From NCBI GenBank assembly GCA_024305745.1, contig JAHRBS010000003.1:2728001-2792000 (forward strand): a stretch of 64,000 nucleotides of DNA. The letters run 5' to 3'. How positions within the stretch are numbered: the stretch's first letter is position 1; each line of letters begins with the position of its first letter. This DNA is from Polyporus tsugae (taxonomy: Eukaryota; Basidiomycota; Agaricomycetes; Polyporales; Polyporaceae). The notes beneath the pieces are model-generated. The model did no database searches. It saw only the letters and a program-made list of their open reading frames with translations, and was not told the DNA's origin. Below are positions 1-11,740 of the stretch, piece by piece. A program made the translations under genes and the position numbers.

Positions 1-492
1 ACGTAAGGACGAAGGAGGCGCGTTGGCGGGTCCGAGAGGTAGATTGACTTCTCGGGACGTTACTGAGCTTTAATATTTCTAGGTTCCCTGCAACGTTAGT
101 TTAGCCAACGTAAAGTTCCCTCAGCCGCAGACAAAAGAATCGCCGACACTTACATAAGGGGCCCACGCGTATGAGATAAGGACTTCCAAGGAAGAGTGGT
201 AGACGAACAGAGATGTGACACCATTCAAACGCCGAGAGGGAAGGCCGGCAACTGGCAAGTTGTTTCAACTGCAGTGCATAGCTTCAGCGCGATATCCGGT
301 TGGTCTATGCGCTCGAAGAATGGGTCGTGGATTATGAAGGATGACTGTGGATACTGGAGGCTTGGAACTTGGAGCAATGTACAAGGGAACAGCCGTTGTC
401 TGGTCAAATACCGAATATATGGCTAGGACGACAACTCACCCCAAGGCGGCACTTGTCCCCCAACACCAACTTGCAGCAACCCACAAGCCACG
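1..492. other. Intergenic, no gene recognised
   Basis: Short open frames on both strands show no family resemblance and no consistent splice structure. I see nothing further here except that it precedes the decayed glutathione S-transferase. Confidence 0.5.
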
Positions 493-1165
493 ATGGTCAC
501 CAGGATCCAGGGATTCCCCACCGCGATCGCCGTGAAGCGCGTCGTGACCGTGCTCGAGGAACTCAACGTTCCCTACAAGCAGCCTACAAGCACGTCCTTG
601 TCGACTTCGCCAAGCGCGAGCAGATCAGAGGTCCGTGGCGTAGTACAGGGCGCACCAGCCGTTCGCGCAGATCCCATACATCGAGGACGACGACGGCTTC
701 AAGCTCTTCGAGTCGCGTGCGATCTGTCGCCACCTCGCGGTCAACTTGAAGTACGGCGGGGTCGGCCCGGGAAGGCTGCACCCCCGTAGGGCGACGTGGA
801 GCGGACAGCGCGGTTCGAGCAGGATGCGAACGTCGAGCGTTGAGGAGAGTCATGTTCTCGAAGACCAGGTTCCTCGCTGGAGACGCGAGTGCATTTGTTA
901 CGCGCGTCAAGTGGTCGATACTCACCTTAGGCTCTTCGAGTTCAGGAACTCTCGCTGGCTGACCTCTTCTACCTTCCATACGAGTCCCTTCTCAAGGTGC
1001 AGGGCATTGACTGCTCGGAGTCGACCCAATGGTACAACGTTGCCAGGCATTCATCTTCCATGCGCGCATGTGTGCTCGTGAAGTGCTGAGAATGATCTTC
1101 AGGTAGTGGAAGGATCGGAGATTGTGGGACGGCCTTCCTGGCCATGGAAGAGGCCAACGCGCCAA
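493..1165 (+). pseudogene. Glutathione S-transferase pseudogene
   Basis: Pieces of a cytosolic glutathione S-transferase, an enzyme that conjugates glutathione to electrophiles, occur in the right order but in different frames. At 493-580 there is an N-terminal beta-alpha start (reading ...AVKRVVTVLEELNVPYK). Near 590-630 another frame reads YKHVLVDFAKREQI. Near 660-760 a third reads PFAQIPYIEDDDGFKLFESR followed by AICRHLA, the typical glutathione-binding thioredoxin-fold region with the conserved ES pair. Near 955-1050 a C-terminal-domain piece reads LADLFYLPYESLL. Connecting these needs several frame changes that the usual GT-AG introns do not explain, and the first helix/strand junction has a small duplication (CCCTACAAGCAGCCTACAAGC). 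I therefore call a pseudogene; a gene with unusual introns is less likely. Confidence 0.75.
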
Positions 1166-1649
1166 TTACCGGGAAGTAGGGCGATCTGGTTGGAGGGGGT
1201 CCACAATGCGCTTTATTGACATGATATCAAGGAGCTCTAGGATATGGTCCAGGAATAACACCTACAAAGTCGTTGTGCAATGGCTAGAATTCGGGATCGG
1301 ACTCTGACTGGAAACAAGCACCTTTATAGTTACCCTAATTAATCTCAGTCTCGTCAAAATGTTTAGAATTATAGGTTGACCTGTCATAAAAGTATCTTCA
1401 TTGGGAAGTTCATGTTCACTGTCTTAAGCCGAGATGGGAAAGGTATAGACGCCAAGTGTGGCACAGGAAGTTGGAGCAGGTTGGAGCCCGTCTCCCACGA
1501 CATCGACATCCCGCTCGGACGGACAACCGACGCTGACAACGCTTCTCTGACTCGCTCTCCATGGACTAACCGCTTCCACCGCTCTCTGCAACTGTCGTTC
1601 TCTCTTTTGGTCCACTACCTTCCACCCGACAGCATCAAGCTTCTCCGAC
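1166..1649. other. Intergenic, no gene recognised
   Basis: This stretch lies between the GST relic and the PX-domain gene. The last 150 bases are pyrimidine-rich and probably contain the promoter and 5' UTR of the PX gene. No other structure seen. Confidence 0.4.
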
Positions 1650-2489
1650 ATGGCTTCGACATCAACAAGTCCGTCCCATTCAGCCGAGCCGTCCGGGTCA
1701 AGCAGTAGGGTGCCTCCCGAGAGCTCGGAGTCGAAGAACCTGCTCGTTCTCATCCCTGATAGGATAGACGTCGAGGAGGAGGCGCGGTTTTACGATGATA
1801 TCGTCGATGTGAGTCTGTCCGGCCTTCCAACGTTGGCGGTGTCGAGGCTGCGGTCATTTTGACTCAAGATCGCCGCGATTTTGACAGAGCGCGAGCACCA
1901 TTGGGCAGGACAGCTACCCCTACGGGCAACCGAACTCCTCTCCTCGCTCGTCGGTCGAGGGGCGGTCGATTTTCTCGAACGACATCTGGCTGGGAGATAA
2001 TTGTGGAGAGAGCAACGCTTTTGCGAGGGCAGTGGACATCCCTGGGTGGTCGAGCGTGGGAGACAAGCGTGGTGGTGCATATGTTGGTGCGTTCAACGAC
2101 ACTTGTATTCCTTCGCGCGGTCATACCCAAGCCGTACCGTCACAAGTTTACGACTGTGTGATCAAGACGAAGGAGGGTACCGCCATACACGCCCTCAAGC
2201 GGTACAGCGCGTTCGCACAGCTCTATGCGAGGCTACGTGCGACCCTTCCGGTCAGTATATGCGCATATATGAGGGTGGTGGTGTGGCTAACTTGCGTTCT
2301 GCCCCTTCCCAGTCGAGCCAGCAGCCGTTCATCCCCTCGCTCCCGCCAAAGTTTCCCCTTGCAAAGTTTCGGCCGACGTTTCTTGACCACCGGAGGCGTC
2401 TGCTGCAGCACTGGCTTTGTGCGATTCTGCTGCACCCGGAGATCGGAGGATGTCAGGCGGTGCGGGAGTGGGTTGTGGACAGGTCGTGA
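1650..2489 (+). CDS. YPT35: PX-domain protein of the Ypt35 (endosomal sorting nexin-like) family
   Basis: Four exons give one continuous frame: 1650-1808, 1888-2086, 2147-2250 and 2313-2489, joined by GT-AG introns of 79, 60 and 62 nt, for about 212 residues, close to the 214 of yeast Ypt35. The N-terminal third is Ser/Pro-rich. The PX fold follows: a beta hairpin YDCVIKTKEG, the phosphoinositide-binding RYSAF motif, the Pro-rich loop LPPKFPLAKF, then the helix pair RRRLLQHWLCAILLHPEI. Known role of the family: a PX protein on endosomes and the vacuole that binds PI3P and recruits partners at membrane contacts. The 60-nt second intron is a multiple of three and could be retained; I favour splicing because the joined GGAYVVYDCVI strand is contiguous as in other PX domains. 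Start chosen as the first ATG of the open first exon. Confidence 0.85.
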
Positions 2490-2932
2490 CTTTGTTGCAT
2501 GTCGTGCGTTCCCCTTATACTATTCTCTGCTACCATTCCCTACAAAACACGTATTATCGATTGCTACGGAACGGTGAGGCTTTCCCCCTCAGTATGAGAC
2601 TTGATTATTGACTAGCAGCAGTCGAACGACCCGCGTCTCCCCTGAGGTCCTTCGCCTACATCTCTCCGCGTCGTTGCTGAGATGCATCGGACACTCGCGT
2701 ATCTGCCAGTCACGTACCTTCCCCCACACGGCAAGAGTGAATTCGACGTTGGCTTGCGGTTATACGCGTGTTACGGATGAAGCCGTGAATGCAATTTCCA
2801 CACCAACGTGTTGTATGACAGTAACAAGGGCACAGACATGACAAGGAAAGCGTGGATATCATTGAGTCCGTTGGATTTAGTCCGTTATGAAGCCGCTCAT
2901 CCGTGATCCTCAGCCAGGCCTTCATCGCGCGC
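2490..2932. other. Intergenic between convergent genes, no gene recognised
   Basis: This is the space between the 3' ends of the PX gene (+) and the small secreted protein gene (-). Only short unconserved frames are present. Confidence 0.4.
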
Positions 2933-3667
2933 TCAGTCCAAGCAGCCGTCGTGGTCTGGGAGAGTGCGTAAGTCGGCACTCTTCCTGCGCGTCATAAAGG
3001 TTGGTACTTACCGCTGTCCTGGACGGTGACCGGCGCAGTCTCCGCAAGGAACAGGTTCGCGTCCACGACGGTGAACTTGATGGTTGAGCCTTCAAACGAT
3101 CGCGGAGGCTACGAGTCAGGGACGGACGGCACACAAAAGGTGAGAAACGAAAGACGACGCACCAGCCTTAGACTCGCCATCCCAGCTGATGAATCTATCC
3201 CAGATACCGTTAATGCCCGTGATGGCGACGATGTTTCCCTGGCCGTCAGTGGCTCTGGAAACGAGAACAGTCAACATCTGCAGCCGAGACGGAGACTCGC
3301 GCACGAATTCAACTTACTTCTGTAGACCGGACGGTGGGACAAGGCAGAACAGGTGAGTAACCGTTTACGAGCAGCGCCTCACGATTGTCTTACCCAGTGG
3401 AAAGGTCCTGCGGAAAGAGCATACAACGTCAGTTTGCCGACCAAACCCCAGAGCGGGAGTACATATACTCACCGCTGCCACCGTGGAACGTCACGTTGGT
3501 GTCGTAGCATTGCTTGAGCGACGCCCTGTATAGAGGTCAAGACGTCTGAGCAAGAATCGTCGAAGCAGGATTTGGAAGACGCACGGGGTGTCGATGGTCA
3601 ACGGGTCCGCCGCGAAAGCGGACGCGGCGAGAGAGGCGAGGGCGGTCATGAAGAGCGAGAGCTGCAT
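2933..3667 (-). CDS. Small secreted protein, function unknown
   Basis: Read right to left. Exon 1 (3667-3585) encodes a signal peptide MQLSLFMTALASLAASAFAA followed by DPLTIDTP, a mature N-terminus common in basidiomycete secreted Ser/Thr-rich surface proteins. Exon 2 (3525-3473) encodes ASLKQCYDTNVTFHGG. Later exons at 3254-3163, 3089-3012 and 2955-2933 encode ATDGQGNIVAITGINGIWDR, then STIKFTVVDANLF, and end DHDGCLD. Introns are 56-75 nt and junctions keep frame. Between exon 2 and the 3254 exon the only frame-preserving path I find is a 14-nt exon (3407-3394) plus a 2-nt microexon (3319-3318). That is unusual, so the gene may instead be damaged there. No catalytic motif is visible; a cell-wall or extracellular matrix role is only a guess. 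A TATA-like box lies 63 bp upstream of the ATG. Confidence 0.6.
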
Positions 3668-3729
3668 GGTGTATGAATCTATCGATGATGCCCCTGCAAC
3701 TTCGAGCAAAGCGTCGAGCGTCGAGCGGT

Positions 3730-3736
3730 CTTTATA
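3730..3736 (-). promoter_or_regulatory. TATA box of the small secreted protein gene
   Basis: TATAAAG on the minus strand, 63 bp upstream of the ATG at 3667, which is a normal spacing for a fungal core promoter. Confidence 0.5.
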
Positions 3737-4208
3737 GCTCCCCTGGGGTTGCCGACGGGGCATGCCTCGACGTCGAGCCTCCGCCTGTGCCATCTGGTCG
3801 CCGCCTCGCCTGAAGCTAGCCTGAAGCTTCGGCGTCGGATGGCACGCGGCGCGGCGTGCTTGGCACGGGAGAATGAGCCCGGCCCTGGACGAGTTTCGAT
3901 GTTGGGGCGTTAATGGCCCTTGTGATCGATATCAGCACATGGCAGGCAAGCATCAACGACGCGACGATGCGGTGCAATCCCAACGTTAACATAGGTTAAC
4001 ATGTTAACAGGCCCCGCAAGCTGGTTCAACGACACTAGTACTTACTGCCAACAGTAACCGTGACCGACCCAAAGTACACTAAGTATCTGCTTACTCAAGA
4101 GTCTGCGGCCGCACCCTGATTCGTGAAGTCATTGACAGGCGGGAGTTCAGACGGACTTTTCACCGGGGTTCAACGTTCAACATTCCTTGCGTCCGACTGT
4201 CACGCATC

Positions 4209-4247
4209 CACAACCTGCGCACAACCTGCGCACAACCTGCGCACAAC
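4209..4247. repeat. 11-bp tandem repeat
   Basis: Three and a half perfect copies of CACAACCTGCG in tandem; a simple minisatellite in intergenic DNA. Confidence 0.85.
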
Positions 4248-5330
4248 TCCGGATCCAACACCGGTAGTGGTACCCTCAAGCTCGGGGCCTTCAAGCCGGC
4301 TTGGCACCTCTTGACCCTTGACATGCACAAACATGCCTACCTCGGCACGGACCACAATAAGAATATTACTGTAATACTGTGTACTTGCCTGGACATGCTC
4401 ACGGGGCTCCCAGGGAATCGGCCTCCCCATCCAATGCAGGGGACCCCTCTGTGCTTCGCGACAACGAGTAGCAATTTGCAAACCGGCGCCGTTTATAATA
4501 ATGGTAACGACCTCTTCCAATCAGTCCGGTTCTACCGCAGGTGCGTCTAAGTACTGCAAGTTATTCGTCTTACACAGATGCGGCTAACTTACACTTCAAA
4601 GTATGCACGTCCCGGGACAGTACTCTGTGTCTTCCTGAAGAGCATCATGATCACGCCCCTACTCCATTGGAGTCTACGCAGTCCTAGGTCATCAGTCGGT
4701 AACCAATATTCACCTGGAAGACTTGAAGGACTTGAGTCGTCTCTCTTCAGGAGCATAGTCATTCCAGTGTACCCGAACCTGGCCTTTTTGCTACAGTACT
4801 GATGAAACCTTTCATACTGACATTGTCCGCCGCCGGATAGGATGCACCATTCCGAGGTTGCAGGTGTGCATTCGCCTCTACCGCGAGCTCGTGCTTCTCT
4901 CGTCATCATTTCTTTCCCGAGCTTCCGTCATACCCCTTGCAGAGCCTTCCAGGCGGTAAGTACTGATATGAGACTGGTGTTGCGGGGTTTCGTGTCGCTT
5001 GTTAATGATTTAGTGGCCAGATGGTGAAAACACACAGACACGCCCAAGCCACACGCCATCGCTAACTATCCCGCAGACCAAGCAGACGAGCGCAAAAGAC
5101 GGACGAAGCGGACGAGCACACGACGAAAAATTGACTGCAATGTCAAGCATGGATTTGCGTATACTCAACATCAGCAACACACATACTCATACACAATCGT
5201 AATCTCTCGTTCTTGAGTCCGTCCGGGCGGGATCAACCGCCCGGATGCGTGTACAGTATCCAATATCCATATTCACCACCAGTACTATGCCGCAAGATCC
5301 CAGTTGAGGCGTCCAGCCGGTCCTGGGTCT

Positions 5331-7572
5331 TTACGCGATGACTTCGACGGCGGGGCGTGCGACAGTGCGGCGGACCATGCGAGGTACGCGTGCGCCCTGC
5401 GGAAGAAGCGCGTCATGTCAGCATAATGCACGCATGAAAAGGCGAAGGGACAAAGACACTCACGAAGGCCCTGTTGTTGAGCTCGGGGGCCGCGGTGGCG
5501 GACGCGTCATCGGTGGAAGCGTCGTCGGTGGAGGAAGCAGCGTCAGTGGAAGCCGCGTCGGTCGAGGCCGCAGAGTCAGTGGCGGCCACGCTGGTCGCGG
5601 ACGCGGTGGCAGTAGCAGTAGCGGTAGCAGCGATGTCGGTCGAAGTCACGATCGCGGAGTCGGTCGCGCTGGCGCTGGCTGCGGCGCTGCTGGCGTTCTT
5701 GGTGCCCTTGCCCTTGCCCTTGCCTTTGCCCTTGCCTTTACCCTTGCCCTTGCCCTTGCCCTTGCCCTTGTGGTGCTTGTGCTTCTTGCCGTCCTTGCCC
5801 TTAGCAGTGGAGGTCGCGTTCGCGTCGGTGGCGGTAGCAGTCGCCTCCGCATCGGTCGCAGTGGCAGTCGCGTCGGTGTCGGTGGCAGCGTCAGTCGCGG
5901 ACGCGTCGGTCTCGGCGGCGGAAGGCGCGACCGCGCGGCGGACCACGCGAGGTGCGCGTGCGCCCTGCGAATGAAGCGCGTCATGTCAGCATAATGCACG
6001 CATGAAGAGGCGAAGGGACAAAGACACTCACGAAGGCCCTGTTGTTGAGCTCGGGGGCCGCGGTGGCGGACGCGTCATCGGTGGAAGCGTCGTCGGTGGA
6101 GGAAGCAGCGTCAGTGGAAGCCGCGTCGGTCGAGGCTGCAGAGTCAGTGGCAGCCACGCTGGTCGCGGCGGCAGTAGCGGTGGTCACGATCGCGGAGTCG
6201 GTCGCGGTGGCGCTCGCCTCGGCCGCGGAGTCGGTCACGCTGGCGGTGGCCGCGGCGCTGCTGGCGTTCTTGGTGCCCTTGCCCTTGCCTTTGCCCTTGC
6301 CTTTGCCCTTGCCCTTGCCTTTGCCCTTGCCTTTGCCCTTGCCCTTGCCCTTGCCCTTGTGGTGTTTGTGCTTCTTGCCGTTGCCCTTAGCCGTGGAGGT
6401 CGCCTTCGCGTCAGTGGCGGTAGCAGTCGCCTCCGCGTCGGTGGCGGTGGCAGTCGCCTCCACGTCGGTCGCAGTGGCAGTCGCGTCGGTGTCGGTGGCA
6501 GCGTCAGTCGTGGACGCGTCAGTCTCGGCGGCCCGCACGACGTTGTTCACGGAAGCGGTGTCGGAGGCCGCAGCCGAGTCAGGTGCCTCGGTGTCCGTCG
6601 CACTGGCGGTAGCGGTAGCGGCCGCGGTCGCGCTGTCCGCGCCGGAGGCCGTCTTTCCCTTCTTGCCCTTCTTTCCCTTTTTGCCCTTCTTCCCCTTGTG
6701 GTGCTTGTGTTTGGTGCCCTTGCCCTTGGCGGCGGCGCTCGTGCTCGTAGAGGTCGCCGCCGCAGAGGTCGCGACGGCGGTGGAAGCCGCGTCGGTCGAA
6801 GCAGCAGCGACTGAGTCGGTCGACGCGGCGGCGCTGGTGTCCGTCTCCGCCTCTTTCGCGGCGGAGGAAACCTTCGCGCCCTCCTTCGCGCCGGCGCTGG
6901 CCTTGCTCGTAGCAGCGCTCTGGCCCTTGGCCGCGGCACCGCCCTGCTCGAGCACGACGCAGTTGCCGAAGCCGCCGGCAGTCTTGAACGAGACGAGGCA
7001 CTTGTTCTTGGATTTGCCCCCAGTGCACTTCGTGCCCGCGGGGATCTGGACGACGAGCTTCTGCGAGGCATCGTTCGTGGGGTTCTGCAGGGCGCGGTCA
7101 AGGGGAGTGAGCAGTCTGCCAGGACAGCGCGGAGGGAAAGAACAGGGCAGAGACCCGTGACGTACCTTGACGCCGTTCTGGAGAACGTCTGCGGAGACGA
7201 ACTTCTTGCCGGTGCCATCGGCGTCGATCTGGGCGGTCACTTGACGGGATCCATCGACACCACTGCATGCGAACTCGTGGTCAGAAAACAATGATGATTG
7301 AATAGATGTTCAAGCTGTAGCGCGTACCCGTTGAAGTTGGTGATCGTCGCGGAGAACGTACCGTTCGCGGACGCGGTAACGGGAGTCGAGGTGTCGATCG
7401 CGGCGAGGTTCGCGTTACCGCACGGCTTTGCGGTCGAGGGACGCTGGGCGTCTTTCCGGGTCGGGGCGCCTTGGAGACCGAGGGCGGGGGAGATGGCAGC
7501 GTGGGCGTGGGCCTGAAGGGAAAGGCCGAGGCAGAGCGCAACAGTGGCGATGGAGGTCTTGGAAAAGATCAT
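5331..7572 (-). CDS. Secreted gEgh16/Mas3-like protein with repetitive Lys/His/Gly-rich tail
   Basis: Five exons (7572-7328, 7262-7166, 7084-6032, 5964-5464, 5396-5331) give an uninterrupted frame of about 653 residues. An N-terminal signal peptide (MIFSKTSIATVALCLGLSLQ) is followed by HAHAAISPALGLQGAPTR, a Cys-containing domain (STAKPCGNANL, then KCTGGKSKNKCLVSF and AGGFGNCVVLEQGG) that resembles the gEgh16/Mas3 family of fungal secreted proteins linked to host penetration. From about residue 165 the protein becomes low-complexity Ala/Thr/Ser/Asp-rich. Three basic modules each start with KHKHHK (near residues 239, 352 and 526); the last two continue as long Gly-Lys runs. Exon 4 and its flanking intron are a tandem copy of the 3' part of exon 3 and its intron. 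The last exon is only 22 codons. The family assignment rests on the N-terminal domain; the role of the tail (cationic, possibly wall- or metal-binding) is inference. Confidence 0.75.
5397..6541 (-). repeat. Tandem exon-plus-intron duplication inside the gEgh16-like gene
   Basis: The interval 5397-5964 (exon 4 and the 67-nt intron after it) repeats 5965 to about 6541 (3' part of exon 3 and its 67-nt intron). Both copies end in ELNNRAF before the same donor, both introns share sequence, and both following exons begin with GAR and PR. The copies differ in the number of Ala/Thr/Asp repeats and in the length of the Gly-Lys tract. Confidence 0.85.
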
Positions 7573-10442
7573 AGTGCCAGACTTCGGTAGATGATGTTCA
7601 AAGAACGTGGGTGGCGAGAACGGCCGAGGACTGGAAGCTGCAAGCAGCAAGACGAAAGGAAGCGGAAAGGGACTGGAGACTACGGTCGCGAAGAGGATCC
7701 GGCCTCAGTGTGTTGCAGACTGGGTGCAAGTGGGGAGCAAACACCTCGAAGAGCCTCGTATTTAACAAGCAGCGGGATCGGCTATTTGCGTCTGCGGCGG
7801 TAATGTGGTCATTGTATCGCGTTTGGGGCCGTTTGGGCGTTGCGTTATTCTGGGAGATCCGGAGTCGCGGTCCTGGATTGATCATGACGAGAAATGCCTC
7901 AGTGGTGTTGCTATGGATAATCGCCAAAACCACTCACCGGAGTCGCACCGGTCGAAGCACGAGGATGAACGGTGGAGCTCGGAGGGCTCCAAAAAAGAAA
8001 ATCAAGGGCAGAAACGAACAATCTGTTGACGAAACCCGAATGTTGAGGCGCTGCAACCAATCGTGGCGCTGAAAGGATGACACGGAAGGCACATGAACGA
8101 GCCCTTCCCAGGCTGGTCCCCACGTCCAATGCAAATTGATACCTCTACCCCACGACTGAGGGCCATTCGTCGCTATGCCATCAGGCCTTGGTGCATATCA
8201 GGCGTCCTCACAACTTGAAAGCTACGACCTAATTAGCAGAAATGGCCGCTGTCAGTCTGTGACATATGGAAACGAGTAGGTAGGCAATTGTGCAGGTGAC
8301 AGATAGCGTACAGAGAGTGGAGGACAAAGAACAATTGCACTACTATTTAGTAACGTATACCGCGATCGGCTGCCACTCGGGACAACTCGGGATCAACGCC
8401 AAAGCGCCCGCTGGAACCATTTGTGTCTGCCCATCTCGCCGATCATGCATGATCATGTCTCCCCAGCCCTCCTCTCGTGATTATGTATACTTAGGTTTGT
8501 GGATCCATGGGACCAGTCTGGCGGATATTATCGGGACCCTTCTACTGGATCATAGATAAGTCTGCCACCTAACGGTCAATCCCGGTCATTACCGCCTCAG
8601 ACTCGATACGGTCAATTCCCAACTTCAGCATCATTTCATCAACCTCAACCTTGCACTGTTTTTCATTTCATATAGATGGAGCTGAGCGGCCTGCAGAAAC
8701 ATCGACTCTCTGGGGCAAGGAGGAGTCGAATGATGGAGAGGATCAACATGCTATACAGTGGGCGGCGACGGACACAATGATTACTGATCTGCGAGCCTCG
8801 CAGTGCGCTCTCCCTCCTTGAACGAAACTGTCCACGGTCCCATATGCTCACCCCCATGCTTCGGGAAACTTGGACTGATGCCAGAGGTGCTTCGAGAAGA
8901 GAAGTCGTTACTGAGTCGGTAACTCCGATGGCCAGTGATGCTTCTCCTAGTACTACGGTTCGATGTGTGTACTTCTCTATTCGCCCTCGATATTCGCGCA
9001 GTATGCAGTATGATCACATGAGCTCATATGATCCCAACGTCTTCGGACTCGCAGCCTTTCAATAACCGGACCGTAATGCAGGCCCCAGGGTTCGGGACTA
9101 TGTAGCATGCCACCTACCCATGCATTGTCCATCCCACATCTCAAGCCCTCATCTAAATCGATCATCGTCGACTTTCGCACTGAAGGGTTCGTCACTGCTG
9201 GAGAATTTGAATGCTTTGTCAACCGGGCCTCAAGGCTCCTCAATTTGTCTGTTTGGCACGTCGCCGTGGTTGACATAGCGATGGAGAGATATTACAACGT
9301 CGCTGGCTCCCTGCTGGGTATCCACCAGACTTACATACCGTAAACTTATGGGGCATTTCCTTTCCTCCGCTCAGCGCCGGGTCATCATCGACATCTCCAT
9401 TGACAGCCCCCGTGGCGGTTCCCGATGTACTTTCCGGAGGCACCACTGCAATATTATCATCAAGCGAACAATCTGTAACTGGTCACCGACCCGGATATAT
9501 GATCGCTCGCATCACTGGTCGCGTCTTCCTGTCTCTGCGCAGGCATATGTAATCTCTCTCAGCCTTTAGGCGCATCAAGGAGTGGGTATCATATTGCAAT
9601 AGGCGGGCACAGCATAATTCCAGACTCCAGGCTTTTGCATCCTGAACGAATCGCAGACAGTGCGCGATGGGTGGGTCTATCAGACCGGAGCTGCAGAGAT
9701 ACGGAGTATACTTATTCGAATTCCTTCTCTGGTGGGTAATGAATTGATAAGGCCTTCAATTGCATCAAGAGACCTAGACGGTAAGTAAGTATGTGTAGCT
9801 AACGCGGTGATCATGTCACGCAACGATTGATGGGGCCCTCTCCGCTTGAGAAGCTTCACACCGAACCGCCCAAAAATCTATCAAGCTCACATGTTGACAG
9901 CGGCGTATTGGAATGCTTTTTAGTGTGCCCGCCCAAATGCCGCGGGCCCCCGCCGAACAAACCAGGTTTTCCCCCCACAAACAAAGCCTGGATAGCTACT
10001 ATAGGTGTTCATTAGCCTGATCTTCGTGGACGACGCTGACATGAGGTAGGGGCCCCGTAACCCGCTCAGCTGCCTTTCTTGAATGTACATAGACTACATC
10101 GGAAAGAACGGGAGCGTAGGAATGGCGTATACGTAGCCCTTGCTGTGCTGATCCGAGTGCTGAAGCGCAATATTTATAGCATTGCATCCGAATCACCCCT
10201 GCACGCGCACATAACACCGGAGGCTGTGTAAGAACACCGGTTCCACCTGGAGGTCGGTCACCTCGGAAGTTTATTGCGGCCAGGAGCGCAGACAGGCACG
10301 CACGGGGAGATAATTATACCACTGATTTTCTCGCGCTTCCATAGTTAACCAAAACGTATCGTTCGTTCTGCGCAGACCTAGGGGGGACCGTTTTTCAGCA
10401 GTACATCACTACCTACATCAAGCGATGCGCACCTCCGTACCA
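7573..10442. other. Long intergenic stretch, no gene recognised
   Basis: About 2.9 kb containing only short frames on both strands, without family resemblance or splice logic. The first 200 bases should carry the promoter of the gEgh16-like gene. I see no repeats, RNA genes or transposon termini here. Confidence 0.45.
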
Positions 10443-11740
10443 TTACCGTGTCCGAGCGGGTGCCAGCATTGCCCTCGACATCTCCTCCCGTAACTTCCTG
10501 AGCTCCGTCGGGGCCAGCGTGCTCGAGACAAATCGGAGCCTCTCGTTGGCCTGAAGCCCGGGTACTTCTATGACCCGCTCAGGACCGGCTTGGATCTCGC
10601 GGTCGTACCCAGGCCCGAGCCACTCCCCGCCAAGCTCCGCTTGGGTACCCGTCGACGAGCCGCTGCCAGTTTCAGTGGCTTGCTGGAACCCCTTCAAGAA
10701 GTCGTCGCTCTGCTGTTTGTCGGAGGGTAGCTTCGGAGGCTTGCCAATTCTACCCGGCTTGCAGATCGCTTTGTGCTTCGGCCAGTCCTAAATGCCGGGT
10801 GAGCGCATTCGGCGATGTTTAATAGTGACAGACGTACCCTCCTCTGGCACTCCTTGCTGCAGTAGTGCGGCTTGAGGTCGGGCGGGCATCTGCCTGAGCA
10901 CGACCTCAGGGCGGCCCTGTGCACGCCCTCGACGTTGCATCCCTCCGCAGCGCAGATATAGGCGTTCGCGTCCCTCGCCACCCTCCCCTGACGCCGCCGC
11001 TCCTCCGCGAGCACCTCGTCCTCTCGCTCCTTCAACGCGTCCCAGAGCGGCATGAACCGCGGCGATGCCTTGCTGACGTCCGCGCCGAGCTGCTCCATGA
11101 CGTCCTTGACCCCAAACCCGACCTCGAACACCACAGCGCTGACGAGCCCGAGACGCACGCTGTAGTTCAGGTGCACGGTCGCGAAGATGAGAGACGCGTA
11201 CGGCGAGAGGCCGACGGGGCGTCCGAAACGGCGAGCTTCGGCATCCATGTAGGCGCGGGATGCTTCATCGGTGGTGCACCAGTCCTGCCAGTACGCGTAC
11301 GCCGCTGCGCAGGGGCCTTTCGCGAGCACGTCGTCGGTTACATTTTCGGCGAGTTGGACTGTGAGGGTCTCGAGCATAAACAGCGCCCCTTGGATGTTCA
11401 CTTTGTGGACGCTGCAGCCGCTCAGGTACCTGGAAGATAAGTCATTAGGAAGAATATGGCCTTGTACAGCGATGATGTAAATCTACCTGAATCCCAGCTC
11501 GAGGAGCGCTTCAGCATCCCCAGCCTCGTACCGTGGACCCAGCTCGTTTGCCGGGTTCTGGGCGAGGAAACGAGAGCATTGCTTCATATAGTCAACCATA
11601 TCCGGCCGATTATCGTGATTGAAGCAACAGTTGAACTTGAGAGACGCATATTCGCCCATGTTATCATAGACGACCTCGTTCGGGTCGAATTCATGCACGT
11701 CCACCTGGAACGAGCGCTGGGGACGATAGGGGGGTGGCAT
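10443..11740 (-). CDS. MYND-type zinc finger protein
   Basis: Three exons (11740-11487, 11429-10838, 10787-10443) encode about 396 residues. The start ATG at 11740 opens MPPPYRPQRSF; a likely 5' UTR intron (GTAAGT...CGAAG) ends 5 nt upstream of it. Residues 1-230 are a helical region without a known motif. The MYND finger spans the exon 2/3 junction near residue 240-285: C-x4-C, C-x3-C, then HYCSKECQRR and, after the 50-nt intron, DWPKHKAIC. This Cys/His spacing is the MYND class, a protein-protein interaction zinc module. The C-terminus is Gly/Gln/Glu-rich. Fungi of this type carry many MYND proteins of unknown function, and I cannot assign a partner or pathway. Confidence 0.85.

Larger units (their letters stand above)
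3668..5330. other. Intergenic, gene-free
   Basis: About 1.6 kb between two genes on the minus strand. The left end is the promoter of the secreted protein gene. GTTAACATGTTAAC-type palindromes occur near 3990-4007 and an 11-bp tandem repeat at 4209-4247. No coding sequence was recognised. Confidence 0.5.

Noticed and set aside
4209..4247. CRISPR-like tandem repetition.
   Set aside because: Only 11-bp units with no spacers, in a eukaryotic genome; a simple minisatellite.
5338..7160. Long plus-strand frames of 218-372 codons opposite the gEgh16-like gene, rich in Leu/Pro, Val/Ala or Arg/Gly.
   Set aside because: Antisense shadows of a GC-rich repetitive coding sequence; the minus-strand reading has a signal peptide, a family match and consistent splicing.
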